A stretch of 64,000 nucleotides of DNA from Mesodorylaimus sp. YZB2_4 (Eukaryota > Nematoda > Enoplea > Dorylaimida > Dorylaimidae): the NCBI GenBank assembly GCA_030248295.1, contig JASANH010000606.1, forward strand, positions 1,364,001 to 1,428,000, given 5' to 3'. Each line of letters starts with the position of its first letter. The stretch's first letter is position 1. Of the stretch, positions 23,693 to 35,700 are shown piece by piece. The translations under genes and the position numbers were made by a program. A model generated the notes under the pieces. It was given only the letters and a program-made list of their open reading frames with translations, was not told where the DNA came from and did not search any database.

Positions 23693-26285
23693 CTAATGTG
23701 AATGGCCATGCCCATCGTGCGAATGGCCGTGACCATCGTGCGAGTGACCATGGCCATCATCGTGAGAATGCCCATGACCACCTGAAATAAAACCGCGTCA
23801 TATAAGGTACATTGCATTCCCTAGCTTGTCTAAATTTCGGTTCGCTCGGACTTTGCTGGTTCAGTCTCTTCAATATGAACTGTCAGATGAGTCCCTTTCT
23901 CAAAATAACCTTGGATATTTCTGTTTTTTTTTGCGGTTATTTCTTGCTCGAGGACATATTAATGATTGCAATGATGGCCATTATCGTGAGATCATCGCGG
24001 CCATCATCATTGCAATCATTAATATACCTTCAAGCTCACATATCGCATATTTGCCGTCATGTACATAAACCTGATGGCAAATAAGCTCAAGAAAAATGGT
24101 AACCTCACCTGAGCAGCTGGACGAACTGTACGGCGATGGCCTTTGCTTTTGCACATCTGAAGCCGACGGTTGCGGCAACGGTGGTGGAAACATTGAAGCT
24201 AAAATGAGCGCGATATACTGAGATCATCTAGAATACAATGGCGTCTTACTAGCCGCTGGCACTCCTGGTTGGCCGCTAACGGGTGGAGGATAGGCGACTG
24301 TAGTCGATATGCCCAAACTGCTCAGCGGAGGCATCGGGAAAAATGCGGCTGGAGGTTGATAGCCGCTGGTAGTAGGAGCGGCCGTTGACATAGGGAATAT
24401 TGGTGGTGCAGGACGTGGTTGTTGTGCGACTCCTAAAAGATCGACCGATGGTTAATGACGGGCCTCCACAACGAATGCGTTTACCCCCAGGCAACGACGC
24501 CGGCGTCGGAAAGCTGGACAACGAAAATGGTGACGAATACGGCTGTTGTCCACCAGAAGGCGGTGCCGGTGCAAACTGAGATTGTAGGCCACTGCTGGCG
24601 CCCATATTCATCGGGACTCCTGGTTTCGGTAAATCCATCTTCTGCGGCGGATAGAACGATGACGGAACCGCGATCGGAGCACTTGACCCTGGCGCTATTT
24701 GCGGCAGTGGTGCTGGTGCAGGCGCAGATGTTATTGGAGCTGATGTTGCGCTGACTGGAAATGGAGGGGGCACTGCAACGGTGAACGGCGCAGTCGATGT
24801 GCCACCACCTGACGGTCCTATCCCCAGCTTGGACATATCAACGCCAACTGTCGACTGCGCCCCCGTTGACGACGTGGCCGTGTCGGAGGGGACAGCATTA
24901 TAGCCGTTGATCGCAGGTGAGGCGCCAATAGGAGCTGCGCCCGTCATCGGTGTTACGGACGTAGTGAATATTGGTTGCACTTTGCTGATCGGAACATTTG
25001 GAGCTGGGACTTGAATCGGCGGTAGTTGAGTGGCCGATGCCGACGTTGCAGCGTCAATGATGGTCTGAACAAGTTGAAGCCAAGTTTATGAAATTATCTG
25101 CAGCGATCAACTCTACGAACGTACTGTGGCCTCCCCTTGGACAAAAGGCGTTGGAGCAGATCGATCGACAGACGAAGGTATCCGATGCAAATAACCAAAT
25201 CCGATATCACACCCCAAGCTATAAAAAGAGGTGATCAAATATGCAAGAAAGTAAAACTCGGATGCTCACCTTCCCTCTCCGCCCCATGCGCTGTTTGGAG
25301 TCAACGTAACTTCTCGAACTGCATCAGTTTCCAGATTGTACACGTAAAGTTTCAACGGTTTGCCTTCATTAGCTTGCACCAAGGCGAATAAATCATCGGC
25401 CTAAACGACTCGCTTGTAGAAGGTGTTTAATGGAGCGACTTAATACCATACCTCGTTTAACACCGACTCGGCGCCCAAAATGTAATCTGTGTTTGCCCTA
25501 AGACCAGCAATAGAAGCGGGTGAATTCGGATGCACGTCCTAAAACTTTCCAGTTTTATCTTTCCTACCCTCAGACAAGCACAAGTAAACTGACCAAAACA
25601 TGCCAGATATTCTGGTTCGCGCCATCGAAAGAACAAAAGCGAATAGAAATACCCAATAATCCTTGACCACCCCAGTGTTGCGATGGGGTGATTTGCGTTT
25701 GTCGAACCGTCTGACTTTTGCTGTTATAAATAGTCAATTCCAACGGCCGTTCCACGTGCTGCTTAAGAATTTCTTTCAATGTGTCATTATCTTTATCCTG
25801 GAAAAGGATAAAGCACTCATACCACAAATGCATGTATGTAAGCTACACGCGTACTGGGGTATTCTACTTTGTATCTTGTGCTAGCTGGGACTTCGGTCAG
25901 AATAAAAAAATTAACGTTTTGTGCATGACCGCAGTGCAACTACTGATCTCTGTACTTCTGCACCTTGCAAAACAGAGCGACCAATAGGGAAACTCAAGCC
26001 AAAATTGTTTTAGGGAGGCACTGTTTGTACATAGCCCAAGTCAGCACGAAGGAAGAGAGCTCACCAAACGCTGATTTCCAACAGCAACAATAAAATCAAA
26101 GAACGCTTCCAAACCAGCTCTTTGTCCGGGCGAGTTTTCTTGAACCTAGAAACCAACCCACAATGTAGGCTAACAATATAAGCCATACATAGGTACCTAC
26201 GAGAATAAGGGAATTGACATACCCTCAAAACGTGATATCCCTCACTTCCGCCCCCGGGAATTTCAACGCTTTGACTGCCACCCAT
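23693..26285 (-). CDS. GORASP: Golgi reassembly-stacking protein (GRASP)
   Basis: Ten exons, 26285-26223, 26145-26065, 25797-25594, 25538-25452, 25400-25270, 25218-25125, 25064-24485, 24432-24250, 24198-24109 and 23781-23693, keep frame and give 533 aa. MGG at the start provides the myristoylation glycine. Two GRASP-type PDZ domains follow (about residues 15-105 and 110-200), with the diagnostic [17 protein letters not shown] and [20 protein letters not shown]. The rest is a Pro/Ser/Ala-rich SPR-like region. GRASPs sit on cis/medial Golgi membranes, tether cisternae by trans-oligomerisation and act in unconventional secretion. The last exon encodes an unusual His-rich tail ([15 protein letters not shown] and similar), with twelve histidines in the last 28 residues. 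The start lies 442 nt from the divergent MYCBP2 gene. Confidence 0.96.
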
Positions 26286-26727
26286 TCTTGCACAATTACG
26301 TATCGAATAATAAATTAATCCAAGACGACTACGACCTAAATTGACGACCGAAACGTAACCGTTTCTCAAATCTATCTGTCACGAAACAAACAAGCCATCG
26401 TGCTGCCACGTTTCTCAATTTCGTCCTCCGGCATCGCGCACACTGGTCACAGAAACTGCTTATGACACGCCTGAATTTGCATAGTCCGCCGATGTGCGCC
26501 AATAGTCATTCGTTTCCTTTCCTGGAACATTTTCGAGAAGAACAAGATGAAAATCTTAAAACATCGACATTCCATGTCATTCACTGATTGTACGTAGATA
26601 GTTTGTAATCCGATTCCAGCAATGCGTTGTTCGTCACGTATTCCTTAGACCTATCGGGTGAGCAATTTGATCTCGACTAACTCGTTGGATAGGCATAACG
26701 ACCCTCTCCCCTAGGTCAAGTCGAACG
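26286..26727. promoter_or_regulatory. Divergent promoter region, GRASP and MYCBP2
   Basis: The two start codons point away from each other 442 nt apart, with no other gene between. No TATA box was identified. CTCTCCCCTAG ends at 26714, 13 nt before the MYCBP2 ATG, and could be a 3' splice site of a leader intron or of a trans-spliced leader. Shared promoter function is inferred from position only. Confidence 0.4.
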
Positions 26728-29700
26728 ATGGGCTCGACGTTTCTCCGCCATTTCCAACAGCAAGCGTATTCTACAGATTATGTCGATACGGTAGCACAGC
26801 GATACGCGGCACTGGTGGAACATCTACTGTCGAGACCGAACAACTTGGCGCCATTGAACGAGACGAACGATGCGAATATAGGAGCAGGTGTCCCCAGTAA
26901 TGACCACGAGTACAGTGTGGCGATTCCTTTTCGCCCTTCGGTGGCCTCCGAATACCACAGTGATCCGTTCAGTCATCGCTATCAGCACGAGAACGGCAGT
27001 CCAGTGCCTGAAAAGGCCTTGAACATCAGCACATTATCCATGGCGGTAAATCCTTCCAGTTTCGGCACATTCAACAATGCTCGGCAGCTGACTCTAAAGT
27101 TTGGCGAATTACTAAAATTCTGCATGCCTCGTGCGACTACACAAGGAAGCATGCGTTTAGGCGAATCTACTAGTCAACACGGCGCCAACTGTGGTTACGG
27201 GTGTGCAAATGCTCTGGCCATGACCATCCCTTCGACAAAAAGAGATGGACAGGGAGACGGCGAAGTGCTCATGGACGATGCACTTTCATCGGGTTCGGAC
27301 GTACCACCAGCAGCAAAACAAACTTATCGCATGGTCAGCGTTGGTTTGCATTGTCTTCGAACACTGCTCAGCGAAATCAGCGATAAGAGTCCGATCTGCT
27401 GCAGTTCGGCATTAAATTCATTATCGCACTTACTCAGCGCCTTGCAGCCGGAAGCCTTGGCTGCTGAACCAAAGGAGTTTGTGGTTGGACTGTTCCAACT
27501 GTTGACCGAATTACGATCATCGCCTTGCGAGGATATCGCCACCACATCGAGCAGCTGCATGATTGCGTTGGCTGTAGCGTACGGGGTAAGCTTTTAGATG
27601 GGTCACTTATGTAGCGGGCAAACAATATCTTCATTTCAGGCCCCTGAACTGCTATTGGAAACAGCCCTGGTATACTTGACCACAGTTCTCAATACGTCCG
27701 ACGAAAGGAAACGTCTTCTACGGGATCGTATTTACATTGCCGTTCCAGAGAACTTCTACGCGCTTCATCGATTGGCATTCAAACAAGTGGCTGGTTCTTA
27801 CTATTACGCCGATGCCGACTGGTCCCGTTGGCCGTTGACGGATGCGAATGTGCTGTGCAGTTTCGCCGTTTCCACAGCTGGCACTGAACCATTGTCCTCC
27901 TCCTCATCTACTTTGGAAGATTCGAGACCCAAGTACGCAGCGTTAGCGAATGACGGCCGGTTCGTCTACATTTTGAATAGCAGTGGTTTGTACAAGATGG
28001 GCACTGGTTGCGGGGAAACCAAATTAGGAGTGGTCTACGCTCGAAATTTACAATTAAAAGCGACCAGTGACTCATGGCTGGCCTGTTGCAACAACGTAGT
28101 CTATTTGAGACGACAGCACTCGACCAAGGTTTACGTTTTGGATAACGAGACGCTATTGGACGTTGGCGAAATCTTATTGGCACCTCAAGTTGCGCAAGGC
28201 TGTCTGTGTAGTGATGGAGCTTCGTTTTATTTATTAAACATTCAAGAATCCTCGAAAACGTTGACATTAACGGCATTGAACGATTGCTTTTCGACAGTAG
28301 ACGACGATCAGCAGCGATTTCCCATAACTGAGTCCAAGTTATTGGCGCTGGGAGATCAGCACCCTTGCATTAGCGGGGCCGATCTGATGTCCAAGTACGA
28401 TTCGCAAGCGGATGAGATCACTTACGTGAAAATGGCCAAAGAAGCGGCCTTGTTGCTGGACAAGAGTGGACGGGTATTCAGTGGAAGTGGTGGAGGTGTT
28501 CGCGGAGTGCAAGATGGCGAATCGATTCCTGAAACCAGCATTTTACGTTGGACAGAGATTTCAGTTCCAGAACCGGTCACTAATCTGATCCCCAGCGCAG
28601 ACGGAGCCAGCGCTTTGCTCTTGTGTCCCACAGGCCAAGCGTATTTCGCCGGCAATGGAACGATGAAAGCAACCAGCGCCGGGCAAGCAACGATGAGGGT
28701 TCAAGCTGCGAATCGGCCCAAGTTTTGTGTGCAACGTCCTCAACGGGTATCGGCGCCCAATAACAAGCGCATTATTGGCGGTGCTTGTTCGGATGGCACT
28801 GTCGTATTGCTGACCGAGAACGGACGTCTGTTCGTGGCTGGAGTAGGGAAGCAGGCGCCCTATTCTAATCCGGACACTGGCCAGGTTTTGGGTCTGGAGC
28901 ATGTCCACGTCGGTCAAGTGGCAATGGGAAAGACGCACGCTGTGGCTGTCAGCAAGCACGGCCATGTCTATACCTTCGGCGCCAATCATTTGGGCCAATG
29001 TGGGCGAGCCGAGCTGACGACGTTTCGAGGAGCGGCAGCCGCAGCTGATAGCGACAGCGATCGATCGAAAACCGATGATGACTCGGGTGGACGAGGTAGG
29101 CTGGCTAGGTCGTGTTCGATGTGCGTTCTTATACAAGGTTGTTTTAGGCGACATGGGATCCCAGGCAGCAACTGCAATCGTCGGCTGGTCGGCTGGATTC
29201 AATGCGGGTCCGGTCAGACTGTGCGCACCTAACGAGCATTGTTGGCGAGTTGAGGCGGCAACAATTTGTACGGCTTGTGGATTCTGTTCGGCTCGTGGCT
29301 ATGTGTGTCCGGGTTCGAAAGACCGAGCCAAAGGGACCGCGTGTGGATGCGGCCCAGGATGGTCGGGGTGCACAAATTGCGGCGTATGCAGAACATGTGG
29401 GAAGCAATATCATCGGGCTTCCGGGTCGGAACGAGATAGCGAAGGCGAAAGTACTGGTGCTCAACCATATCCTCAATTGATGCCGGCTAAACTGACATTG
29501 CGATCGGTGAGTATATCGGTGTGTACGGCCAACCGGCCTCACTTATTCGTCTCTCCTCAGGCCCCCTCTTACGAACTGCTACTGTCATTTCCATGGCAGG
29601 TGCGGGTAGTCGATTCTAGGGGCCTTCTCGCAATCACCTTTAATCAGGAGCGGTCACTGTTATTGTTTGTTGCAGGTGGGCGACTGCAGAGCTGCTGAGG

Positions 29701-32700
29701 TGGCTTGTGGCAACTACCACACTATCGTGCGTACAGTGGACGGACACGTGGTCACATTCGGGAGCAATCGACACGGTCAGCTGGGCGTGGGTGACGTGAA
29801 GAGTCGAATCGGTCCGCAATTCGTCCTTCTACCTACCAGCGTAGTGACGGCACAAGTAGCCGCTGGAGCGAATCATAGCGTCGTGAGGACGACGGATGGT
29901 TTGGTGTACACATTTGGGAAACACCACAATGGACAATTGGGACGAGACGGACGTGCGTCGTCTGTTTGGTTCGCTGCGCCTGGTTTGGTAGAAGGATTTG
30001 GTGCTGAGTCTCGAAAAAATGCAACTTGGGTAAGAAAATGTCTTGCGCACAATTAGGACGGGCGACTAGAATTCGGTGTCCTGACTGACTGTGAGAACCT
30101 TATTTTCTGATCCAAGCGGCAATGAGTCTGGGCACTGAACATGTATCTACACTTTGAACTGTCGAATTTCTGTGCGCATGGTGTCATTTGAAGCCGTGTG
30201 CTATGCTTACGAGTGACATTGCCAGGTGTGGCTGTCAAATAATGTAGACTGATCACCTGCCAACCTTCTCTCTCTAGGTTCTAGCTCGCATCAGGCACTG
30301 ACAGGTGGTGGGAGATATGATAACAATACCTCGGGGGAAACTACGAGCAGGAGTGTTTTCAGATCAGGAAATGTGCATGAAACCAGACTTATGGGGCTTA
30401 TGATTGCCAAGGGAGATTATCGATCTTTGGTCCTCCTAGGAATGCCCATTACATAAGCCATATGGACAGTATGATACCTCAGTCTCTACTAATCTCGGTC
30501 TCCCATTTTAGGTAAGTGCCGGTGGCGACGTCACCCTCATCATCTATGAGCAAAACCTATTCACATCGTCGACTCTAAGCAGCGCCTGCATAACCGCTAA
30601 TCAATTCGCCTTCGCCATATTTCCAAAAACGACCAAGAAAGATAAAGGCAATTATTTCGTGCTGAAACGAGTGCCCAACGGTCTGTCGTCTGCGTCGAAA
30701 ATTGTGAAATTACGGTCGGGAACAGCGGACGGAGCAGAATTTGCGGGTTCAGTGTGGAGTTTAGATCCTCATTACAACACGTTTTGGAGCTATCATGCTG
30801 AGACTGGTCGAATGTGTTGTCACGTGCCGACCAGCAAAGTCAGCTTCAGTCATCCTCTCAGTTACCTGCAAAATCCCGAATTCTGGATCCCGCTAAAACA
30901 CCAGTCAGTTGTGGAGTCTCAAGTGGGACTGAGCTTATTGGCTTGTTACTATGCACTGTCGGCCACTCGATTTCGTCTGAGCGGTTACTCGAACGCGATG
31001 GCTATCGGGCATGATACAGAGCAAAGCGACGACGCGTTGACTGCCGGCCTGAAAGAGAATAGCTTGGAAGTTTGTCGATTCCAGAGTTTTGGTGGGGGAT
31101 GGGGATATTCGCTGCAGTCTGTGGAAGCTATTCAATTCTGCGTCAGTCGAGATGTGTGGCTTCTGGGATATGGACTGTTCGGTGGACGAGGCGAATATTT
31201 GGCTCGAATCAAGTTGCTGAAGACGAGTAACAGTAATAGCGACGAGGAGCGGTCAGTGGAGACTTTGGCAGAAACTGATGAAATCCTTTACGAGTGCGGT
31301 CCAAAAGAGAAGTGTCCAGTCTTCTTCGCCAAGCCGATCTTTTGCAAGGCGAATCGATGGTACGTTGCTTGGACTTCGATCAATGGGCCGAGCAGTGATT
31401 GCGGGGCGGGTGGAATGGGGTCGGTGATGACCGAAGATGGAATCACATTTTGTAAGTCGTGGATAGTGGGTTCATGTGGGAGAGCAGATAATTTAGAAGC
31501 TTTGGCTCATCATGAGAAAAGAGGAACAAAACTTTTGAACCAAGGGTCGTCTCAGGTCCCAATGCTGGTTTTGTACTCAGGACATGCCCTAAATCTGGGC
31601 ATTCGTCCTGTCCTACGTCGTAGAAATATAGGAGTCCTAAATTTGCGGACGTGTCTTGTCGCTCGGTGATTGAGAGTGGCCCCAGGTTCACACCCTGGGG
31701 ATTAATACATATCTGCTGCTGATTTCATCCCTGTGTTACGCAATAGTAGCTACTCTCGACTTTGCAGCTGTATAGCTTCGAAATTCGACTTGATGACTAG
31801 GTCTGTTTGGTGGGACGGAGAACTTGGACAGACTCGAGCAAGTGCAAAGGCAGCTTATCACCTGAATAATGAACGTATTTCCTGTTTCAGATTTCCGCAA
31901 TAGTCGCTTATCGAACAATGGGACGGACGTTCACGTTGGTCAGATTCCACTGATACTGTATTCTCCATCAAAACAAGCACCCGCGGAGAAGCAAGCCTTC
32001 GATTCGAATGCCGTTTCGTCAGTGGTCACTTTGGTCGATCGTCCATTGACTCAGCGATTTTACTTGGCTTTGACTCCCCGTTACTTTTCGATCCTCGTCG
32101 ATCTGTTATCTTTGGCGAGTGAGGTTGTATTCTTGAGTGCCTCATGCACGTCGACTCTGCAGCAGCAGCATTTGTCCACGAGATCATCGCAGTTGTCGGA
32201 TAGCAATGTTCGAGAATGGGAATGCGAGAGGGCGGCGGCGGTGTCGATATTCTGCCTTCGGTTAGTGAATGTGGGCGTGAACTTGTTGTATCCAAGGAAT
32301 CGACCGCCATCCACTTCGGAGAAACAAGATTTTGTGTCGGCGGTGGGAGAATGCAGCGAGTTGGTCTTGCGCGTGTTGGACAACGAAGTGACGGATGAAT
32401 GCGAGATGACAAAGAGGACGGTGTTGGCCGAGTGCCGAGAATTCGTGTTAGACCTGTTCCAATTGTTTTTCCCCACATCGGCTTCCATTTGTTGCTATAT
32501 GCAAACTCTGATGAAGGCTCCTCACCAAGGCATCTGGGCCATGGACGCATTTCTGACAGCACTGTCCCGTTTGGAAACCCCCGTCACGTGCCTGTTCACG
32601 ACCGACTGCTCGGATTCGGCTCCAGTTCCGTGCCCGTTATTAGCCGCCCATCTACTGAAAATGAGAAAGGCCAAGAGCAGAGCGCATTTAGAATTCATTT

Positions 32701-35700
32701 CGGTTTCGCATTTTCTCATGGAATTACTATTTGATGCAAAATCGGATCAGGGAATGGTCGATCGAGATCAGGCGAGTCTGGCGGCAGTGGAGCTACTGGT
32801 TCGTCTCATCGCCGATTTGGTGCAAGCGGTGGGAGATGGGAACGAGGCGAGTGCAGGAGTGATCGGCAACAGTATGCCAACATTGTTCCAGACGCCCAAA
32901 CGCTTCGGTCGCTTATCATCGACGACGAGTTGGGACACGGGAGGTGGCTCACCCGATGCCATTGCTTTCCAGGTAAGCACGCTAAGGTTGGGGGGGGGGG
33001 TGAATTTGGAGAAAGTGCTTGACTATCCGTATTGCAGGTGGATCGTAGCGGCGTGTCAGTGCACGGCGCGGGTGTGTACACGGGTTTCGGCAGCTTCACG
33101 TACAGTTTGGAATTGTTGGTTAATCAAGGGGATCACGTGAGCGAAAAGTGGATGACGTTGGAGAAGAGTAGTGGGAATGTGGATGCACGCGACTGCTCCA
33201 ATGATATCGTCTATGTCAAACTACACAAGCCGGTCAAATTGGAGCCGCATTCGATGTACGCCTTACGTTTACGGATGAATGGTGGCAGGACTTGGAATGG
33301 CGAGTGCGGAGTGGCCTCGGTGTCTGGTTACAAAGGCGTCCGATTCACCTTCTATCCTTGCACGCAAAGTCTGAATGGAACGAGTGTGAACCGAGGTCAG
33401 CTGCCAACCATTCTCTATTCATTAGCTACCAATTCGCACACGTCGCGGTGTCTCTATTCATCGATGGCAATCAAGTGGATCTTATCCTTGGTCAAGAGCC
33501 TGGTTGTTCGATTGGAAGCTAGTCTGCAACAAGTGACTTTGAAAAATGAACTGATTCAAGTGGAGAATGAAGAAGAGAAAGAAAACGCCATTTTCGGACG
33601 AATGAAGAATTTTATACCCCGATTTTTCGCCCATTTATTAATTTTCGTAGAACAAAATCCGCTGATAACGTTCGATGTGGCTAGCTCGTTCGATGAGCTA
33701 CTGATGACCGTCTTCAGCATCAATTCCAGACGACATCGTCGCGTTCAATCGGAAACTGTCGATGCGTCGTTTTCGAGTTCGCCTCCTCCCGTCGAACGAG
33801 TTGAACGTATCGCCATCGAAAGCGATCATCCCTATAAACCGTGCAAAGTGTACAGCTACGTGGCCCGATTCGACCTGGATATTGCTTATATGACTTTGGA
33901 ATTCGAGGCCAATTGTTGTACCTCGCAGCCCGAAGATTCGTTGCAACTTTATCTCACATCGTTCAATGGTCAGTTTTATCCGATCGCGAAGATTTTCGGT
34001 GGCTCGAGAAATTGGCCCAAATCGATATTGCTTTTACCTGGAAATTGCATTTGGTTCGTCCTCGAGACGGCGAGTAATTATACGAAAGCGGAAGCGGCGT
34101 CCATGTACGGATTCAAGTGCTTGGTGACTGGATATGCGACAGTGGACGAGGATGCATTGCATTTGTTGGAGGCCGAGCTGGTCAATCTGTGCGCTTATTG
34201 CTGTCGACAATTGATCGAGAAAAGTTATCATTTCTCGCATGCTCAGAATGGAACGGGCGTCGGGTCGATTCTTCACGACAGTGGCGATGTGAGGGCCTTG
34301 GAGGAAGAAACGGACGACATGGTACGAGACCATATGGCATTGCTGCGGAAAGGACTACACCTGGAGCACGCGCCCAATGTGCACGAACTGATCGCTGGAA
34401 AATTGCCACTGAAAAAGGTATCGCCAGAATTGAGGTTTCTTCGGGATTTTATCAGCGCCGCGGCAACGACGGCGGGAGGAAAGTTGGCCCGTTGGCTTAT
34501 GCCCGAAGCTTATGTGGATCCTTTTCATTGCGAGATGGTGCTCGATTTGGAGAATCTGCGAAGTGGTCAAACTGCTGTGGTCACAATTATGACCAAAGAC
34601 CAATATGGACGAGTCGTATTTGCCGCCAATGCGGCTGTGGAGGTATTCGTCAGCAGCGTACCACCTCACGGAGGGGCGGGTCAACAGAACCCTTACGAAG
34701 ACAAGGATCAGTTGGACGTTCCTTCACCCGCTACGGCAAGATCAGATTCAGGGAAATCGATGAGTGCACTTACAAATGCTCTGCCGGAAGAGTTGGTCGA
34801 GATTTCGTATCAGCCAACGTACTTGAACAAAGGTAAGAGACGTTTGTTGGGGGACTCGGCCTGGTTCTAACTTATTAGCTTTGCGTTTATTTTTCAGCCA
34901 GATACACGGCCGTAACGATGATGAAGCAAGCTCAAAAATGGTCGTTTGAAGAATTGCGCTTGATGCATTTTCGGGAAGCCATTTCGAAAGAATCGCTTCA
35001 TGTTCTGTCTTCTCGAGATGGTGCATACACGGCCACCTGGATCCCGAAGCAAAGCGGTTATTATCGGGTCGAATGTCGAATCGATGGAATTTCAATTAGT
35101 CAAATTCACAATGTGGAAGTGCAAAACGGGCAAATCGTCAACCGGAAGCCATCCCGGCGCACGGCTTACTTATCGAGGGCTCGTATGGCCACGGTTCACA
35201 AAGACGATACTCAGGGCGTGCGTATTCGTACAGCTCCTTCATTGCAAGCACCACAAACTGGTCTTCTACCATCCGGAGCCACCGTGTTTTATGTGGACGA
35301 ATGCGAGAACGCGGACGGCGTGTGGTTACGATTGAACGACGAGTCGGCGGTGACATTCTGCACCAAGTTGAGCAACCCGTTGCAAGCCTGGTGTCTGCAG
35401 TACCACGTCCATCTGAGGAAGACACTGATTTATCGAGATTCCGATGCTATGCCCGCGCCCAATGCTAATGCAACAGCAACTGCGGCTATGTTCTCTCAGA
35501 ATACCCGCTCAGTCATTGTGGCTTGCGAGGACGAATACGTTGTTCGGAAACCAGAAACGAGCAAAGGAGCTCCTGTCAGAGCGCAGCCGCAGAAAGGGAC
35601 CAGAATTTTGTACTATCTACCCTTGAACGATATGGTCCAATCTACGGGATGGCTTCAGAATGCTGAAGGAGAGATTTGGATACAGGTGCTAGCTGATCCT

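Noticed and set aside
28561-29202. 213-aa minus frame inside MYCBP2
   Set aside because: Antisense shadow of the RCC1-repeat exon.
34117-34836. 239-aa plus frame inside MYCBP2
   Set aside because: Alternative frame within exon 7 of MYCBP2, with no domain. The MYCBP2 frame is conserved throughout.
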